From the NCBI GenBank assembly GCA_951812285.1, contig OX638292.1, forward strand, positions 740,774-804,773: DNA of 64,000 bases, in the 5' to 3' direction. Under the pieces are notes generated by a model that saw only the letters and a list, made by a program, of their open reading frames with translations, did not search any database and was not told the origin of the DNA. This document shows positions 40,935-49,930 of the stretch, one piece after another; the stretch's first letter is position 1; each line of letters begins with the position of its first letter. The position numbers and the translations under genes were made by a program. The stretch is from an uncultured Dehalococcoidia bacterium (lineage in GTDB: Bacteria > Chloroflexota > Dehalococcoidia > Lucifugimonadales > UBA1127).

Positions 40935-41612
40935 GTGCGTTTCCGGTCTTCAAAGAAGGGTGAGCACATCTTCTTCCTGCTGGAGCAGAACGCGTTGACA
41001 GCCGGCAAGGCGGGGCGGCTGCTGCAAGGGCTGATGGAGCATACCGAGGGCATTGAAGGGCAGGTCGAGGAGATCGCGGCCCTGGAGCGCTTTGGGGACG
41101 AGGTTGTGCAGCAGACGGCCGTCGCGCTGCAGAGGGCCAAGCACGCGCCGCTCGACCGCCGCGACATCGCCGCGCTGACCGATGCGCTGGACGGCATCGT
41201 TGACGGCGCTGGGAGCGTGGCGGCGTCGATGCTGGCGTACGGGCTGGACGCGCCGTCGGAGCGCGCGCGGGGGATGGCGGAGGCCATCGCGCAGTCCTGC
41301 GGCGAGCTGCAGAAGAGCGTCGGGCTGCTGAAGGCCGGCACGGAGCGGCACTCGGAACTCCTGGCGCTGACGGCGTCGGTGCGGGCGCGGGCCGCGGCGA
41401 TGGAGCGCGCCAACGGCGGGCTACTGGCGGAGCATTTTGCCGCCGGGCAGGACGCGGAGACCATCCTCAAGTGGCGGGACGTGTACGGCGACCTGCGGCG
41501 GGCGCTCGGCGAGACGCGCTCGGCTGCCGTGGCGCTCGAGGGCGCGGTGATGGGGCGAGGGCGGGGGCTGCTGCGTCGCTCACGCGGACTTCGCGCGCAT
41601 GGCGCCCACTAG
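40935..41612 (+). CDS. DUF47/PhoU-like protein, C-terminus altered
   Basis: Helical PhoU-related protein of the DUF47 family, which normally accompanies the low-affinity phosphate transporter Pit. It begins RFRSSKKGEHIFFLLEQNALTAGKAGRLL, close to the family start, and has helices containing EIAALERFGDEVVQQ. It has 225 residues from GTG 40935. The last ten codons lie inside a 52-base direct repeat whose other copy is the 3' end of the gene at 42833, so the natural tail may have been replaced. No pit gene follows. Confidence 0.75.
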   Translation: MRFRSSKKGEHIFFLLEQNALTAGKAGRLLQGLMEHTEGIEGQVEEIAALERFGDEVVQQTAVALQRAKHAPLDRRDIAALTDALDGIVDGAGSVAASMLAYGLDAPSERARGMAEAIAQSCGELQKSVGLLKAGTERHSELLALTASVRARAAAMERANGGLLAEHFAAGQDAETILKWRDVYGDLRRALGETRSAAVALEGAVMGRGRGLLRRSRGLRAHGAH

Positions 41613-41631
41613 GGCGCCGACGGAGGCTAGG
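41580..41631 (-). pseudogene. Remnant 3' end of a membrane-protein gene
   Basis: Read on the minus strand these 52 bases encode LASVGALVGAMRAKSA and a stop, nearly the same as the last 16 residues of the intact gene at 42833-43165 (LGTVGALAGAMRAKSA). DNA identity is 48 of 52 bases. It overlaps the end of the DUF47 gene in the opposite direction. The two copies bracket the pentapeptide-repeat gene. Confidence 0.75.
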
Positions 41632-41656
41632 CGTGGTTGCCTGGCCATAGGCGCGC

Positions 41657-41662
41657 TACAAT
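41657..41662 (+). promoter_or_regulatory. -10 element for the pentapeptide-repeat gene
   Basis: TACAAT lies only 10 bases before the ATG at 41673, with no Shine-Dalgarno between, so the transcript may be leaderless or nearly so. Confidence 0.4.
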
Positions 41663-41672
41663 TTACCTCAGT

Positions 41673-42710
41673 ATGGATAGAATCCCCGCACCGTTGAAGT
41701 CCATTCCCACTTTGGTTGCCATCGTTGGCCTCTTATTTGTTGCTGTCATGCTCACTATTGACTGGCCTTCGGAATGGAGAAGCCAGTCATGGGATTGGTT
41801 AGGAGACAAGAACGGCAACGAAGGTGAGAGCAACAGTTCAACGCTGAGAAACGTTGGCCTCATCATTGCGGGTTTCCTTGCTCTGATATTTGCCTACTGG
41901 CGGAGTGTAGTAGCAGACAAGCAAGCCAAGGCTTCCGACTTGCAGGCAAACACCGCAGAACGCAGTCTGCTGAATGAGCGATATCAGCAAGGTGCGGAAA
42001 TGCTCGGTAGCCCAGTGCTCTCGGTACGGTTGGGGGGCATCTACGCACTTCAGCGACTAGCATCCGAATATCCTCAACGGTATCACTTGCAGATAATGCA
42101 GCTCCTTTGTGCTTTCGTTCGCAACCCTACGGATGAACCTTCTATGCAAGCGCATTCGGTGTTAGTTTCCCCTCAACCCACGAAGAGACTTCGCGATGAC
42201 GTTCAGGCGGTAATGGAGGCATTGGGCTCACGTAGTGAAGAAGGCATTGCGATTGAATATGAGGTTGAATATTGCTTGGACTTGCGAGGTGCCGACCTTA
42301 GCTATTTGATGGTTCTTGACGCGAACCTCTCGAAGGCTCTCTTCCAGAATGCCAATCTGTATTGGGCACAGTTCTACGGAGAGGGCGACCAGGCATATCT
42401 ATCTGAGGCGAACTTTCGATCGGCAGACTTGACTGGTGCAAGAATCTGGCGAGTGGATCTTCGGCGGGCAATATTCTGTGGCGCGAAACTGTCCGAGACA
42501 TCCTTTCTGGATTCTGATCTATCGGGGTCAATGTTCTCATTCGGATACATTGAAGGAGGTGGTGCAATTGAACCAGCGACTCAGTTAACGCAAGAGCAGC
42601 TTGATGACGCAGTTGCTTGGCCTGATTTGCCGCCCAGATTGTTGGGGCTCAAAGACTCTCAAACGGGAGAGTCGCTCACCTGGCATGGGAGACTCCCCTC
42701 CGACCGTTAG
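41673..42710 (+). CDS. Membrane-anchored pentapeptide-repeat protein
   Basis: 345 residues. Two transmembrane helices (about 10-27 and 60-77) flank a short polar loop. A cytoplasmic helical region carries the segment ERYQQGAEMLGSPVLSVRLGGIYALQRLASEYPQRYH, which is typical of a widespread family of two-TM pentapeptide proteins. The C-terminal part (about 215-300) has A(D/N)LxX repeats: LDLRGADLSYLMVLDANLSKALFQNANLYWAQF and FRSADLTGARI. The gene is clearly less GC-rich than its neighbours and lies between 52-base direct repeats, pointing to acquisition. The function of the family is unknown; some pentapeptide proteins mimic DNA. Confidence 0.85.
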   Translation: MDRIPAPLKSIPTLVAIVGLLFVAVMLTIDWPSEWRSQSWDWLGDKNGNEGESNSSTLRNVGLIIAGFLALIFAYWRSVVADKQAKASDLQANTAERSLLNERYQQGAEMLGSPVLSVRLGGIYALQRLASEYPQRYHLQIMQLLCAFVRNPTDEPSMQAHSVLVSPQPTKRLRDDVQAVMEALGSRSEEGIAIEYEVEYCLDLRGADLSYLMVLDANLSKALFQNANLYWAQFYGEGDQAYLSEANFRSADLTGARIWRVDLRRAIFCGAKLSETSFLDSDLSGSMFSFGYIEGGGAIEPATQLTQEQLDDAVAWPDLPPRLLGLKDSQTGESLTWHGRLPSDR

Positions 42711-42832
42711 AGCCCTAGCTAGTCTATAGCATCTCCTTGTCGCTTACTCATGCTGATTCTAGGCCTGGTAAGAACCTCCCTCCAGGCCCTCGAAAGTTCG
42801 GCGTGAATGGGACAAACGCACACTCGCAAGCC

Positions 42833-43165
42833 TCACGCGGACTTTGCGCGCATGGCGCCCGCTAGGGCGCCGACGGTGCCTAGGAGGGCTACGTACAGCA
42901 TCACGAATGCGGGTATGTAGGCGACGATGAGGGGGACGTCTGCCAGGACGTAGACCCCCAGCGCGAACGGCAGCGCTAGCAGTCCCATGAATGCACCCAT
43001 GAGTATGCCTATGCCTATGGCTTTGCCCTCGTCGGGAGCGGGGAGCGATTGGCCGGCGAGGAAGCCGCCGATCAGGGGGCCGAGGGGGCCGGTGATGAAG
43101 TGGACTACGGGGATGATGAGGCCTATGAGAGCGATGCCGGTGCCGATTAGCGCGGCTCGTGCCAC
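42833..43165 (-). CDS. Small multi-span membrane protein
   Basis: 110 residues with three to four hydrophobic segments: IGTGIALIGLIIPVVHFI, GPLIGGFLAG, IGIGILMGAFMGLLALPFALGVYVL, and VAYIPAFVMLYVALLGTVGALAG. A Gly-rich first half resembles small DUF5518-like proteins, but I cannot assign a function. Its last 52 bases are duplicated at 41580-41631, on the far side of the pentapeptide gene. AGGAGGACACC precedes the ATG. Confidence 0.75.
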   Translation of the reverse strand: MARAALIGTGIALIGLIIPVVHFITGPLGPLIGGFLAGQSLPAPDEGKAIGIGILMGAFMGLLALPFALGVYVLADVPLIVAYIPAFVMLYVALLGTVGALAGAMRAKSA

Positions 43166-43256
43166 GGTGTCCTCCTGGGTTTCGGGTTTGCGGGGTAGGC
43201 GTTGGATTCGCTATTCGTCGTTGCCTAAGGCTAGGACTTACCCCTCACTGCGCCCC

Positions 43257-43290
43257 TCTGGGTTCCCGCTTTCGCGGGAATGACGGTGGC
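43257..43290. repeat. Single TTCCCGC-TTTC-GCGGGAA repeat
   Basis: One intact copy of the hairpin repeat, just downstream of the helicase stop on the minus strand. It may also act as a transcription terminator stem. Confidence 0.7.
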
Positions 43291-43301
43291 GTTGGGGGCT
43301 G

Positions 43302-45524
43302 TTATGCGCCGCGTTCCAGCCTGGCTAGGGAGTGGAGGAGGCGTTTTACGCCCGTGCCGTCGAAGGCGACGGTGACCTCGTAGTCGTCCTTGGTTGATTT
43401 GCAGCTTACCACTACGCCCTCGCCGAAGGTGGCGTGGGAGACGCGGTCGCCGGGGTCGAAGGGCGGGGGGCCGATGGGGGTGTCGCCGCCTTCGACGTCG
43501 AGGGAGCCGCCCAGCATGCCGGCGAGGGCGCGGCTGCCGGTGCGGGTGGCTGCCCTGGTTTCCTGGCGGCTCTCGCGCTCGCCGTCGGGGGAGGCGATGA
43601 GCTCGCGGGGGATGTCGGCGAGGAAGCGCGAGGGGATTCCGGGCAGGGAGTTGCCCATGAGGCGGCGGCGGAAGGCGCGTGTGAGGTAGAGGCGCTCCTT
43701 GGCGCGGGTCATGCCGACGTAGCAGAGTCGCCGTTCCTCTTCCATCTCGCCGGGGTCGTCGAATGAGCGGATGTGCGGGAGCATGCCCTCTTCCATGCCG
43801 ACCATGAACATGGCGGGGAACTCCAAGCCCTTGGCCTGGTGGAGGGTGATGAGGGTGACGCCGTCGCTGGAGTCCGCGTTGTCGGCGTCGGAGACGAGGG
43901 CGACCTGCTCGAGGAAGGCGGCGAGGCCGTTGGGGGGCGGGACGCCGGCGAAGTCGGCGGCGACGGTGCGGAGCTCGCGGATGTTGTCCCAGCGGTCCTC
44001 GCCCTGCTCGTCGTCGCTGAGGACGTGGTCGCGGTAGCCGGTGCGCTGGAGGACGAGGTCGAGGAGCTCGGCGGCCTCGAGCTCGGTGACGGCCTGCTGG
44101 AGCTCCTTGAGGACGGCGCCGAGGCGGGAGAGGGAGGCCTTGCCCGCCCTCGGGATGGGGGTGTCGACCTCGGGGTCGTCGGCGAGGATGTCGAGGGCGC
44201 GGCGCATGGGGATGTTGAGGGTGCGGGCCCATCGATTGAGCTCGTCGACGGAACGCTGGCCGATGCCTCGAGGCGGGACGTTCAGGATGCGCTCGAGGCT
44301 GACGTCGTCGGCGGGGTTGTTGAGGACGCGGAGGTAGGAGATGACGTCCTTGATCTCCTTGCGCTGGTAGAAGCGGAGGGCGCCGACGAGGCGGTAGGGG
44401 ATGCCGTGGCGGATGCAGGCCTCCTCAAGCGCGCGGGACTGGGCGTTGACGCGGTAGGCGACGGCGGCGTCACCGAAGCTGAGCTCTCCGGCGCGGCGGA
44501 GACGATCGACCTCCTTGATGACCCAGAGGGCCTCGTCGCCCTCGTCGTAGGCCTCGTGGACGAAGACGCGGAGGCCGGCGGGGGCCGTGGGGACGAGGCG
44601 CTTCTCGACGCGCTGGCGGTTGCCGCTGATGACCTTCTCGGCGGCGGAGAGGATGTTGGCGGAGGAGCGGTAGTTCTCCTCGAGGAGGACGGTCTCGGCG
44701 TCGTGGAAGTCGTTGCGGAAGCTGAGGATGTTGCGAATGTCCGCGTGGCGCCAGGAGTAGATGGACTGGTCGGGGTCGCCGACGACGGCGATGTTGCGCC
44801 ACTTGCCGGCGAGCTGCTTGGCGATCTCGTACTGGGCGACGTTGGTGTCCTGGAACTCGTCCACCATGAGGTGGCGGAAGCGAGTCTGGTAGCGTTCCAG
44901 GACGTCCGAGTGGCTGGCGAAGAGGTAGTAGGTCATGAGGAGCAGGTCGTCGAAGTCGACGGCCTGGTTGGCGCGGAGCATGCGCTGATACTCCTCGTAG
45001 GCGCGGAGGGTCACCTCCTCGAAGTAGGAGCCGACGTTGGCGCGGTAGACCGCGGGGTCCATGAGTTGGGCCTTGGCGCCGGAGATGCCGCTGAGGATGG
45101 CGCCGGGGGTGAACTGCTTGGGCTCTATGCCGGCGCTGACCATTGCCTTCTTGAGGAGGCTGAGCTGGTCCTCGCGGTCGTAGATGGTGAATCCGCGGTC
45201 GATGTTGATGGCCTCGCCGGACTCGCGGAGGATGCGGGAGCAGAGGGCGTGGAAGGTGCCGGCGGTGATCTGCTCGGCGATGGGGCCGCCGAGGAGGCGG
45301 GCGAGTCGGTCGCGGAGCTCGCGGGCGGCCTTGTTGGTGAAGGTGAGGACGCAGATGCCGCGCGGGCCGACGCGGACGGTTTTGACGAGGTAGGCGACGC
45401 GGTGGACGATGACGCGGGTCTTGCCGCTGCCGGGGCCGGCGACGATGAGCAGCGGGCCATCTATGTGCTGGACGGCCCGCTGTTGGGCGTCGTTGAGGCC
45501 TGCGAGGAGGGAGTCTGTCGTCAT
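43302..45524 (-). CDS. pcrA: UvrD/PcrA-type 3'-5' DNA helicase
   Basis: Superfamily 1 helicase for repair and for clearing replication obstacles, 740 residues. Motifs in order: Q motif LNDAQQRAV, I (GPGSGKTRVIVHR), Ia (VLTFTNKAARELRDR), II (LMVDEFQDTN), III (VVGDPDQSIYSWRHAD), IV (LLEENYRSSANIL), V (VTLITLHQAKGLEFPAMFMVG) and VI (EERRLCYVGMTRAKERLYL). The C-terminal basic region ends in a Tudor-like segment GDRVSHATFGEGVVVSCK, typical of PcrA. It is divergent from the MscS gene. Confidence 0.95.
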   Translation of the reverse strand: MTTDSLLAGLNDAQQRAVQHIDGPLLIVAGPGSGKTRVIVHRVAYLVKTVRVGPRGICVLTFTNKAARELRDRLARLLGGPIAEQITAGTFHALCSRILRESGEAINIDRGFTIYDREDQLSLLKKAMVSAGIEPKQFTPGAILSGISGAKAQLMDPAVYRANVGSYFEEVTLRAYEEYQRMLRANQAVDFDDLLLMTYYLFASHSDVLERYQTRFRHLMVDEFQDTNVAQYEIAKQLAGKWRNIAVVGDPDQSIYSWRHADIRNILSFRNDFHDAETVLLEENYRSSANILSAAEKVISGNRQRVEKRLVPTAPAGLRVFVHEAYDEGDEALWVIKEVDRLRRAGELSFGDAAVAYRVNAQSRALEEACIRHGIPYRLVGALRFYQRKEIKDVISYLRVLNNPADDVSLERILNVPPRGIGQRSVDELNRWARTLNIPMRRALDILADDPEVDTPIPRAGKASLSRLGAVLKELQQAVTELEAAELLDLVLQRTGYRDHVLSDDEQGEDRWDNIRELRTVAADFAGVPPPNGLAAFLEQVALVSDADNADSSDGVTLITLHQAKGLEFPAMFMVGMEEGMLPHIRSFDDPGEMEEERRLCYVGMTRAKERLYLTRAFRRRLMGNSLPGIPSRFLADIPRELIASPDGERESRQETRAATRTGSRALAGMLGGSLDVEGGDTPIGPPPFDPGDRVSHATFGEGVVVSCKSTKDDYEVTVAFDGTGVKRLLHSLARLERGA

Positions 45525-45644
45525 ACGCTAGCAGTATAGCAGCGCAGGTGTCGTCGTCGGGCGCGGGAACGGGCAATCGGCGGGGAGTCTGCTCGCGTTG
45601 GCGCGCGGTGGGCTGTGCTATGCTGTTTGCCGGAGAGGACAGAC

Positions 45645-46787
45645 ATGAGCGAGCTCGACATCGGCGGGATCACGCTGGGGTCCACATTCTGGGACGTTGC
45701 CGTCCTGGTGGTGGCCTTCCTCTCCTTCGTGCTGCTGTCCTACCTGGTGCACTTCATCCTCGACCGGGTTGCGGACGCCCTCAAGCGCAGGCAGCGAGCG
45801 GAGGTCATCGAGCACCTAATCCAGGCGACGTACCGGCCGATCACGTGGTTCTTCCTGGTGCAGGGGCTGCTGGCCGTCGCGGTGCTGCTCGGCACCATGG
45901 AGCGGTGGCAGAACGCCATTGGGCTGGACGACTGGCTGAACGTCATCTTCCGGGTGTGGGCGGTGCTGACGCTGCTGCTGGTGGCGTCGGGCGTCGCTCG
46001 TGCGTTGGGCGTCGTGCTGACGTGGTACGGCGAGAACCTTGCGGACGACGAGGGCGCGATACTCGCGCCGAGCCTCATCAACCCCCTGCGCCGCTTTGCC
46101 ACGCTGGGCATCTACATCCTCGCGATCCTGCTGGCGCTGGAGCTGGTGGGCATCAGCGTGACGCCGCTGGTGGCGGGACTCGGCATCGGCGGCCTGGCCG
46201 TCGCGCTGGCGGTGCAGCCGACGCTGTCGAACTTCTTCGCGGGGAGCTACCTCTCGGGCGACCGCGTCATCAGTTCGGGAGACTTCGTCGAGCTGGAGAA
46301 CGGGTTTCAGGGCTACGTCGTCGACGTGGGGTGGCGGAGCACGCGGCTGCGGACGCCGTACAACAACCTCGTGGTGGTGCCCAACTCGCGGCTGGCGGAC
46401 AGCATGCTGACGAACTTCTCAAGCCCGCAGGAGCAGATCGGGGTGCTCGTCATGTGCGGCGTGAGCTACAGCAGCGCGCTGGCAGATGTCGAGCGGATGG
46501 CCAAGGAGGCGGCGCAGACAGTCGTCGACAACACGGATGGCGCGGACAAAGGGATGGCGCCGTGGTTCGGCTTCGAGACGTTCGGCGACTCCAACATCGA
46601 CTTCTGGGTGTGGGTGCAGGCGAACAGCCGGATCGACTCCTTCATCGTCAAGAGCGAGCTGATCAAGGCGCTGCACGAGCGGTTCGGGGCGGAGGGGATC
46701 TCCATCAACTACCCGATGCGGCACCTGGTGTTTCCGGAGGCGGGCCTGCCGGTGACGCATCCCGAGGGCGACGGGCCGTCGGCGTAG
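45645..46787 (+). CDS. MscS-family mechanosensitive channel
   Basis: Small-conductance tension-gated channel releasing solutes on hypo-osmotic shock, 380 residues. Four hydrophobic helices are visible (about 12-38, 70-92, 103-125 and 145-190). The pore-lining TM3 reads LVAGLGIGGLAVALAVQPTLSNFFAG, and the beta domain follows with DFVELENGFQGYVVDVGWRSTRLRT and VVVPNSRLADS. GGAGAGGAC precedes ATG 45645. Confidence 0.93.
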   Translation: MSELDIGGITLGSTFWDVAVLVVAFLSFVLLSYLVHFILDRVADALKRRQRAEVIEHLIQATYRPITWFFLVQGLLAVAVLLGTMERWQNAIGLDDWLNVIFRVWAVLTLLLVASGVARALGVVLTWYGENLADDEGAILAPSLINPLRRFATLGIYILAILLALELVGISVTPLVAGLGIGGLAVALAVQPTLSNFFAGSYLSGDRVISSGDFVELENGFQGYVVDVGWRSTRLRTPYNNLVVVPNSRLADSMLTNFSSPQEQIGVLVMCGVSYSSALADVERMAKEAAQTVVDNTDGADKGMAPWFGFETFGDSNIDFWVWVQANSRIDSFIVKSELIKALHERFGAEGISINYPMRHLVFPEAGLPVTHPEGDGPSA

Positions 46788-46800
46788 CCGAGGCGAGGCC

Positions 46801-46824
46801 CTTCTACAGGCTCAGGGCGAACGG
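46801..46824 (+). repeat. Dispersed 24-base repeat, copy 2
   Basis: CTTCTACAGGCTCAGGGCGA followed by ACGG, between the stops of two convergent genes. Confidence 0.75.
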
Positions 46825-46835
46825 ATTGGGCGCCG

Positions 46836-47600
46836 TCACACTGGCGGCGCAACCTCGTATACGACGCTTTCCCAGAGCGTTTTCGGTAGGGCTACGAGGG
46901 CGTCGTGGCCCGGCTCGCGGACGTCGAGGACGCGCTTGCGGGCGACGCTGGCGAAGCGCTCGGCCCACGGGCACCACTCGCGGAAGCCCGCGAGGGTGTG
47001 GGCCTCGCCGCCGAGGAAGAAGTGCTCGACGTCGCGCTCGTACGGGGCGAGTCGGGCCTGCAGTTCTTCACACACTTCCTTGTAGAGCTCGTGCATTTGA
47101 CCCTCTCGAATGCGGCGGAAGCGGTTGGACGATGAGCCGCCCTTCTTGTGGCGTCCCTTCACGAAGCGGCGGTCGGTCTTGGACGCGAGGAGGCGCTCGC
47201 CGCGGTAGACGCCGATGCCGTAGCGGCCGAGGCGGACGAGGCAGGCGGCGATTACGGGCTCGGTGTCCAAGAGGGTTAGCAGCGGCGTCGCGTCTATGCC
47301 CTCCGACTGCGTCTCGACAGCTAGCGGCAGCGGGGGGAGGACGGCGCGGAGGAGGCGGCCGTCCCAGAAGAGCGCTGCGCCGACGTCGGATGTGGCGATG
47401 GCGGCGGTCACGCGGTCGAGGCCCTCAGCGCCGGCGAGGGTGGGGGAGACGTCGGCGAGCGGCGGCGGCGCGCTCCAGGGCGCGAGGTAGGCGGTGCGGG
47501 CCGTCGCGCCGGGCCTCGCGAGGAGGGCGTCGAGGTAGCGGCGCATGCGGTCCTTCGGCAGGACGCGGCGGGTGACGGCGGCGGTGTGGGTGGTGGCCAT
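46836..47600 (-). CDS. VLRF1/Vms1-type release-factor-fold protein
   Basis: 254-residue protein related to the eRF1-fold peptidyl-tRNA hydrolases of the Vms1/acVLRF1 group, which free nascent chains from stalled ribosomes. The diagnostic part is VGRYGIG-like beta strands followed by RRFVKGRHKKGGSSSNRFRR (about 145-163). In related proteins this loop is GG-x-S-x-Q, with Gln as the hydrolytic residue; here the loop GGSSSN lacks Gln. Either the nearby Asn substitutes or the protein has lost hydrolysis. The C-terminus is helical with DVEHFFLGGEAHTLAGF. Identification is by motif only. Confidence 0.7.
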   Translation of the reverse strand: MATTHTAAVTRRVLPKDRMRRYLDALLARPGATARTAYLAPWSAPPPLADVSPTLAGAEGLDRVTAAIATSDVGAALFWDGRLLRAVLPPLPLAVETQSEGIDATPLLTLLDTEPVIAACLVRLGRYGIGVYRGERLLASKTDRRFVKGRHKKGGSSSNRFRRIREGQMHELYKEVCEELQARLAPYERDVEHFFLGGEAHTLAGFREWCPWAERFASVARKRVLDVREPGHDALVALPKTLWESVVYEVAPPV

Positions 47601-47698
47601 GCCTCAACTGTACTCCACAGGTCGTACGAGCGTCAGCCTGCGAGGTGTTGCGGGGTGGGGTACACTATGCGAATTCCAAGCTGAACGGGGGGTCTACT

Positions 47699-48748
47699 AT
47701 GGCGACGTTCAAGGTTGTGGCGCAGAAGCCGGCTGTCCCTACGCCGATGCAGCCCGGGGACTTCGACCTCGAGATGGAGGCGCTGGCGGGCATTGACGCG
47801 GAGATTGTGGAGCTGGAGGCCGCGACGGAGGATGAGTTCATCGCGGGGGCGCGGGACGCCGACGCGGTGATGGCTCGGGGGCGACGGATGACCAAGAACA
47901 TCATCGACAGCCTGGAGCGGTGCAAGGTCATCGCGCTGGGGAGCGTCGGGGCGGACTCGGTGGACGTCGAGGCGGCGACGGCGCGAAACATCCCCGTCAC
48001 CAACTGCCCGGACACCTTCATCGAGGAGGTGGCCGACCACACGATGATGCTGATTCTCTCGACGTTCCGGCGGCTGACGACGATGGACCGCATGGTGCGG
48101 GAGTCGCGGTGGCGCGAGGGGCGGCCGCTGCTGTCGGAGTTTCCTCGACTGATGGGGCAGACGCTGGGGTTCATCGGCTTCGGGCACGTGCCGCGGGCTA
48201 CGGCGATCCGGGCGTCGGGGTTCGGCATGCGGATGCTGGCGTACGACCCGTACATCGAGGAGCTGGTGATGAGCGGGTACGGGGTCGAGCCGGTCGGGCT
48301 GATGGAGCTGCTGGAGAAGTCGGACATCGTCTCGATGCATGCGCCGGCGACGGCGGAGGCCGATGGGATGCTGACGCACCGGCACTTTCAGGCGATGAAG
48401 CCGACGGCGCTCTTCATCAACAACGGGCGCGGGCCGACGGTCCACGAAGAGGCGCTCATCCAGGCGCTTCAGGAGGGGCAGATCGCCGCGGCGGGGCTGG
48501 ACGTGCTCGAGAAGGAGCCGCCAGACCCGGAGAACCCGCTGCTGCACATGGACAACGTCATCCTGACGCCGCACGTGGCGTCGGCGTCGGCGCGGATGGC
48601 GCCGGAGTCGCGGCGGCGCGTGGGCACGGAGATCGCGCTGGTGCTGACAGGGCGGTGGCCGAAGTCGTGCGTGAACCCGTCGGTGCTGGAGAAGACGGAC
48701 CTGCGGCGGTGGCAGCCGTACTCGATGGAGCGCGGGCCGGGGTCTTAG
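47699..48748 (+). CDS. D-isomer-specific 2-hydroxyacid dehydrogenase
   Basis: NAD-dependent reductase/dehydrogenase of the SerA/PdxB-like superfamily, 349 residues from ATG 47699. The NAD domain has GQTLGFIGFGHVPRATAIRASGFGMRMLAYDPY, where the usual GxGxxG ends in Pro instead of Gly. Catalytic residues are in NNGRGPTVHEEAL (Arg), LDVLEKEPPDPENPL (Glu) and NVILTPHVAS (His). No ACT domain, so it is not a regulated SerA. Two kinase paralogues follow on the same strand. Confidence 0.9.
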   Translation: MATFKVVAQKPAVPTPMQPGDFDLEMEALAGIDAEIVELEAATEDEFIAGARDADAVMARGRRMTKNIIDSLERCKVIALGSVGADSVDVEAATARNIPVTNCPDTFIEEVADHTMMLILSTFRRLTTMDRMVRESRWREGRPLLSEFPRLMGQTLGFIGFGHVPRATAIRASGFGMRMLAYDPYIEELVMSGYGVEPVGLMELLEKSDIVSMHAPATAEADGMLTHRHFQAMKPTALFINNGRGPTVHEEALIQALQEGQIAAAGLDVLEKEPPDPENPLLHMDNVILTPHVASASARMAPESRRRVGTEIALVLTGRWPKSCVNPSVLEKTDLRRWQPYSMERGPGS

Positions 48749-48766
48749 GGACTGGAAGCACGCGCC

Positions 48767-48790
48767 CTTCGACAGGCTCAGGGCGAACGG
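48767..48790 (+). repeat. Dispersed 24-base repeat, copy 3
   Basis: CTTCGACAGGCTCAGGGCGA followed by ACGG, in the 52-base gap between the dehydrogenase and the first kinase. Confidence 0.75.
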
Positions 48791-48800
48791 AGGGAAGACA

Positions 48801-49889
48801 TTGGCGACTGTCGCGGTTCCAGCCAGCATCGAGGACGTTACGGCGGAGTGGCTGACGGCTGCGCTGCGCGGGAGCGGGCTCGACGTGCGGGTGGCCTCGG
48901 TGGCGGAGGAGAGCATCGGCGAGGGTTTCGGCGTCAACGGGATGACCGCGAGGCTGCGGGTCGAATACGCAGGGGGCGACGGGCCGCCGTCGTTCGTGAT
49001 AAAACTGCCGCCGACGATGCCCGAGAGCAAGGCCATCGGGCTGCGGCTGGGGTTCTACGAGAACGAGATACGCTTCTACAATGAGCTTGCGGGCGGCGTG
49101 TCGGTCAACCTGCCTCGACACTACTACACGGGCATGGACAAAGAGCGGCAGGACTACGCGCTGCTGCTGGAGGACATGGCGCCCGCTGTGCCCGGCGACG
49201 ACATCGCGAGCTGTTCGCTGGAGGATGCGCAGCTCATCGTGGACGAGCTTCCGAAGCTGCACGTGCCGTGGTGGAACAGCGAACGGTTGCCGAAACTCGG
49301 GTGGCTGCCCATCGGGGAGCCGAACATCGAGGCGGCGAACCAGCGGTTCCAAGACGTGATCTTTCCGGCGACGATGGGGCACTACGGCAGCACACTTTCG
49401 CCGACGGCGTACCGGGTGGCGGAGAAGTACTCTCGGGGGCTGGTACACATCGTGAAGCAGATGACGGCGGCGCCGTACACGCTGACGCACAGCGACTACC
49501 GTCTGGTGAACATGCTGCTGGGCGGGACGGGTGGGAGCCGGCGGGTCACGGTGCTCGACTGGCAGCGGGTCGCGCTGGGGAAGGGGCCCATCGACGTCGC
49601 GTTCTTCACCGTGTTGAGCCTGCCAACGGAGACGCGACGGGCGTGGCAGTGGGGGCTGGTGGAGCGGTACCACGAGGGGCTGCTGGAGCAGGGCGTACAA
49701 GGCTACAGCCTGGAGGAGTGCCAGCGCGACTACCGGCTCTGCGCCTTCGCGCCGTCGCGAATCGCGCTGGCGCACGGGTCGCGGCCGCCGTCGCAGCTCG
49801 ATGGCGAGGCGGGGTTGCTGCTGCAGGCGACGCTGATGGAGCGGGCGGCAGCGGCGATGGAAGACCTGGACATGGAGGAGTTCCTGTAG
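48801..49889 (+). CDS. Aminoglycoside phosphotransferase/CHK-like kinase, paralogue 1
   Basis: Small-molecule kinase of the APH/ecdysteroid-kinase-like fold, 362 residues with a TTG start. The N-lobe has FVIKLPPTMPE (Lys for ATP), then ENEIRFYNEL and ALLLEDMAPA (hinge). The catalytic loop is LTHSDYRLVNMLLGG (HxDxxxxN) and the metal-binding motif is VLDWQ, with PIDVAFFTVLS after it. It is clearly homologous to the next gene over the full length (shared VNIP/VNLP, LHxPWW, DYRLCAF and EDLDMEEF). The substrate is unknown. Confidence 0.88.
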   Translation: MATVAVPASIEDVTAEWLTAALRGSGLDVRVASVAEESIGEGFGVNGMTARLRVEYAGGDGPPSFVIKLPPTMPESKAIGLRLGFYENEIRFYNELAGGVSVNLPRHYYTGMDKERQDYALLLEDMAPAVPGDDIASCSLEDAQLIVDELPKLHVPWWNSERLPKLGWLPIGEPNIEAANQRFQDVIFPATMGHYGSTLSPTAYRVAEKYSRGLVHIVKQMTAAPYTLTHSDYRLVNMLLGGTGGSRRVTVLDWQRVALGKGPIDVAFFTVLSLPTETRRAWQWGLVERYHEGLLEQGVQGYSLEECQRDYRLCAFAPSRIALAHGSRPPSQLDGEAGLLLQATLMERAAAAMEDLDMEEFL

Positions 49890-49930
49890 GGCCGCGTCTT
49901 AGTCGCCCCCTTCGGCTAGCTCAGGACAGG

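Noticed and set aside
43773..45539. A 588-codon plus-strand frame opposite the helicase
   Set aside because: Its Glu/Val/Gly-rich sequence is the mirror of the helicase codons; all SF1 helicase motifs are on the minus strand.
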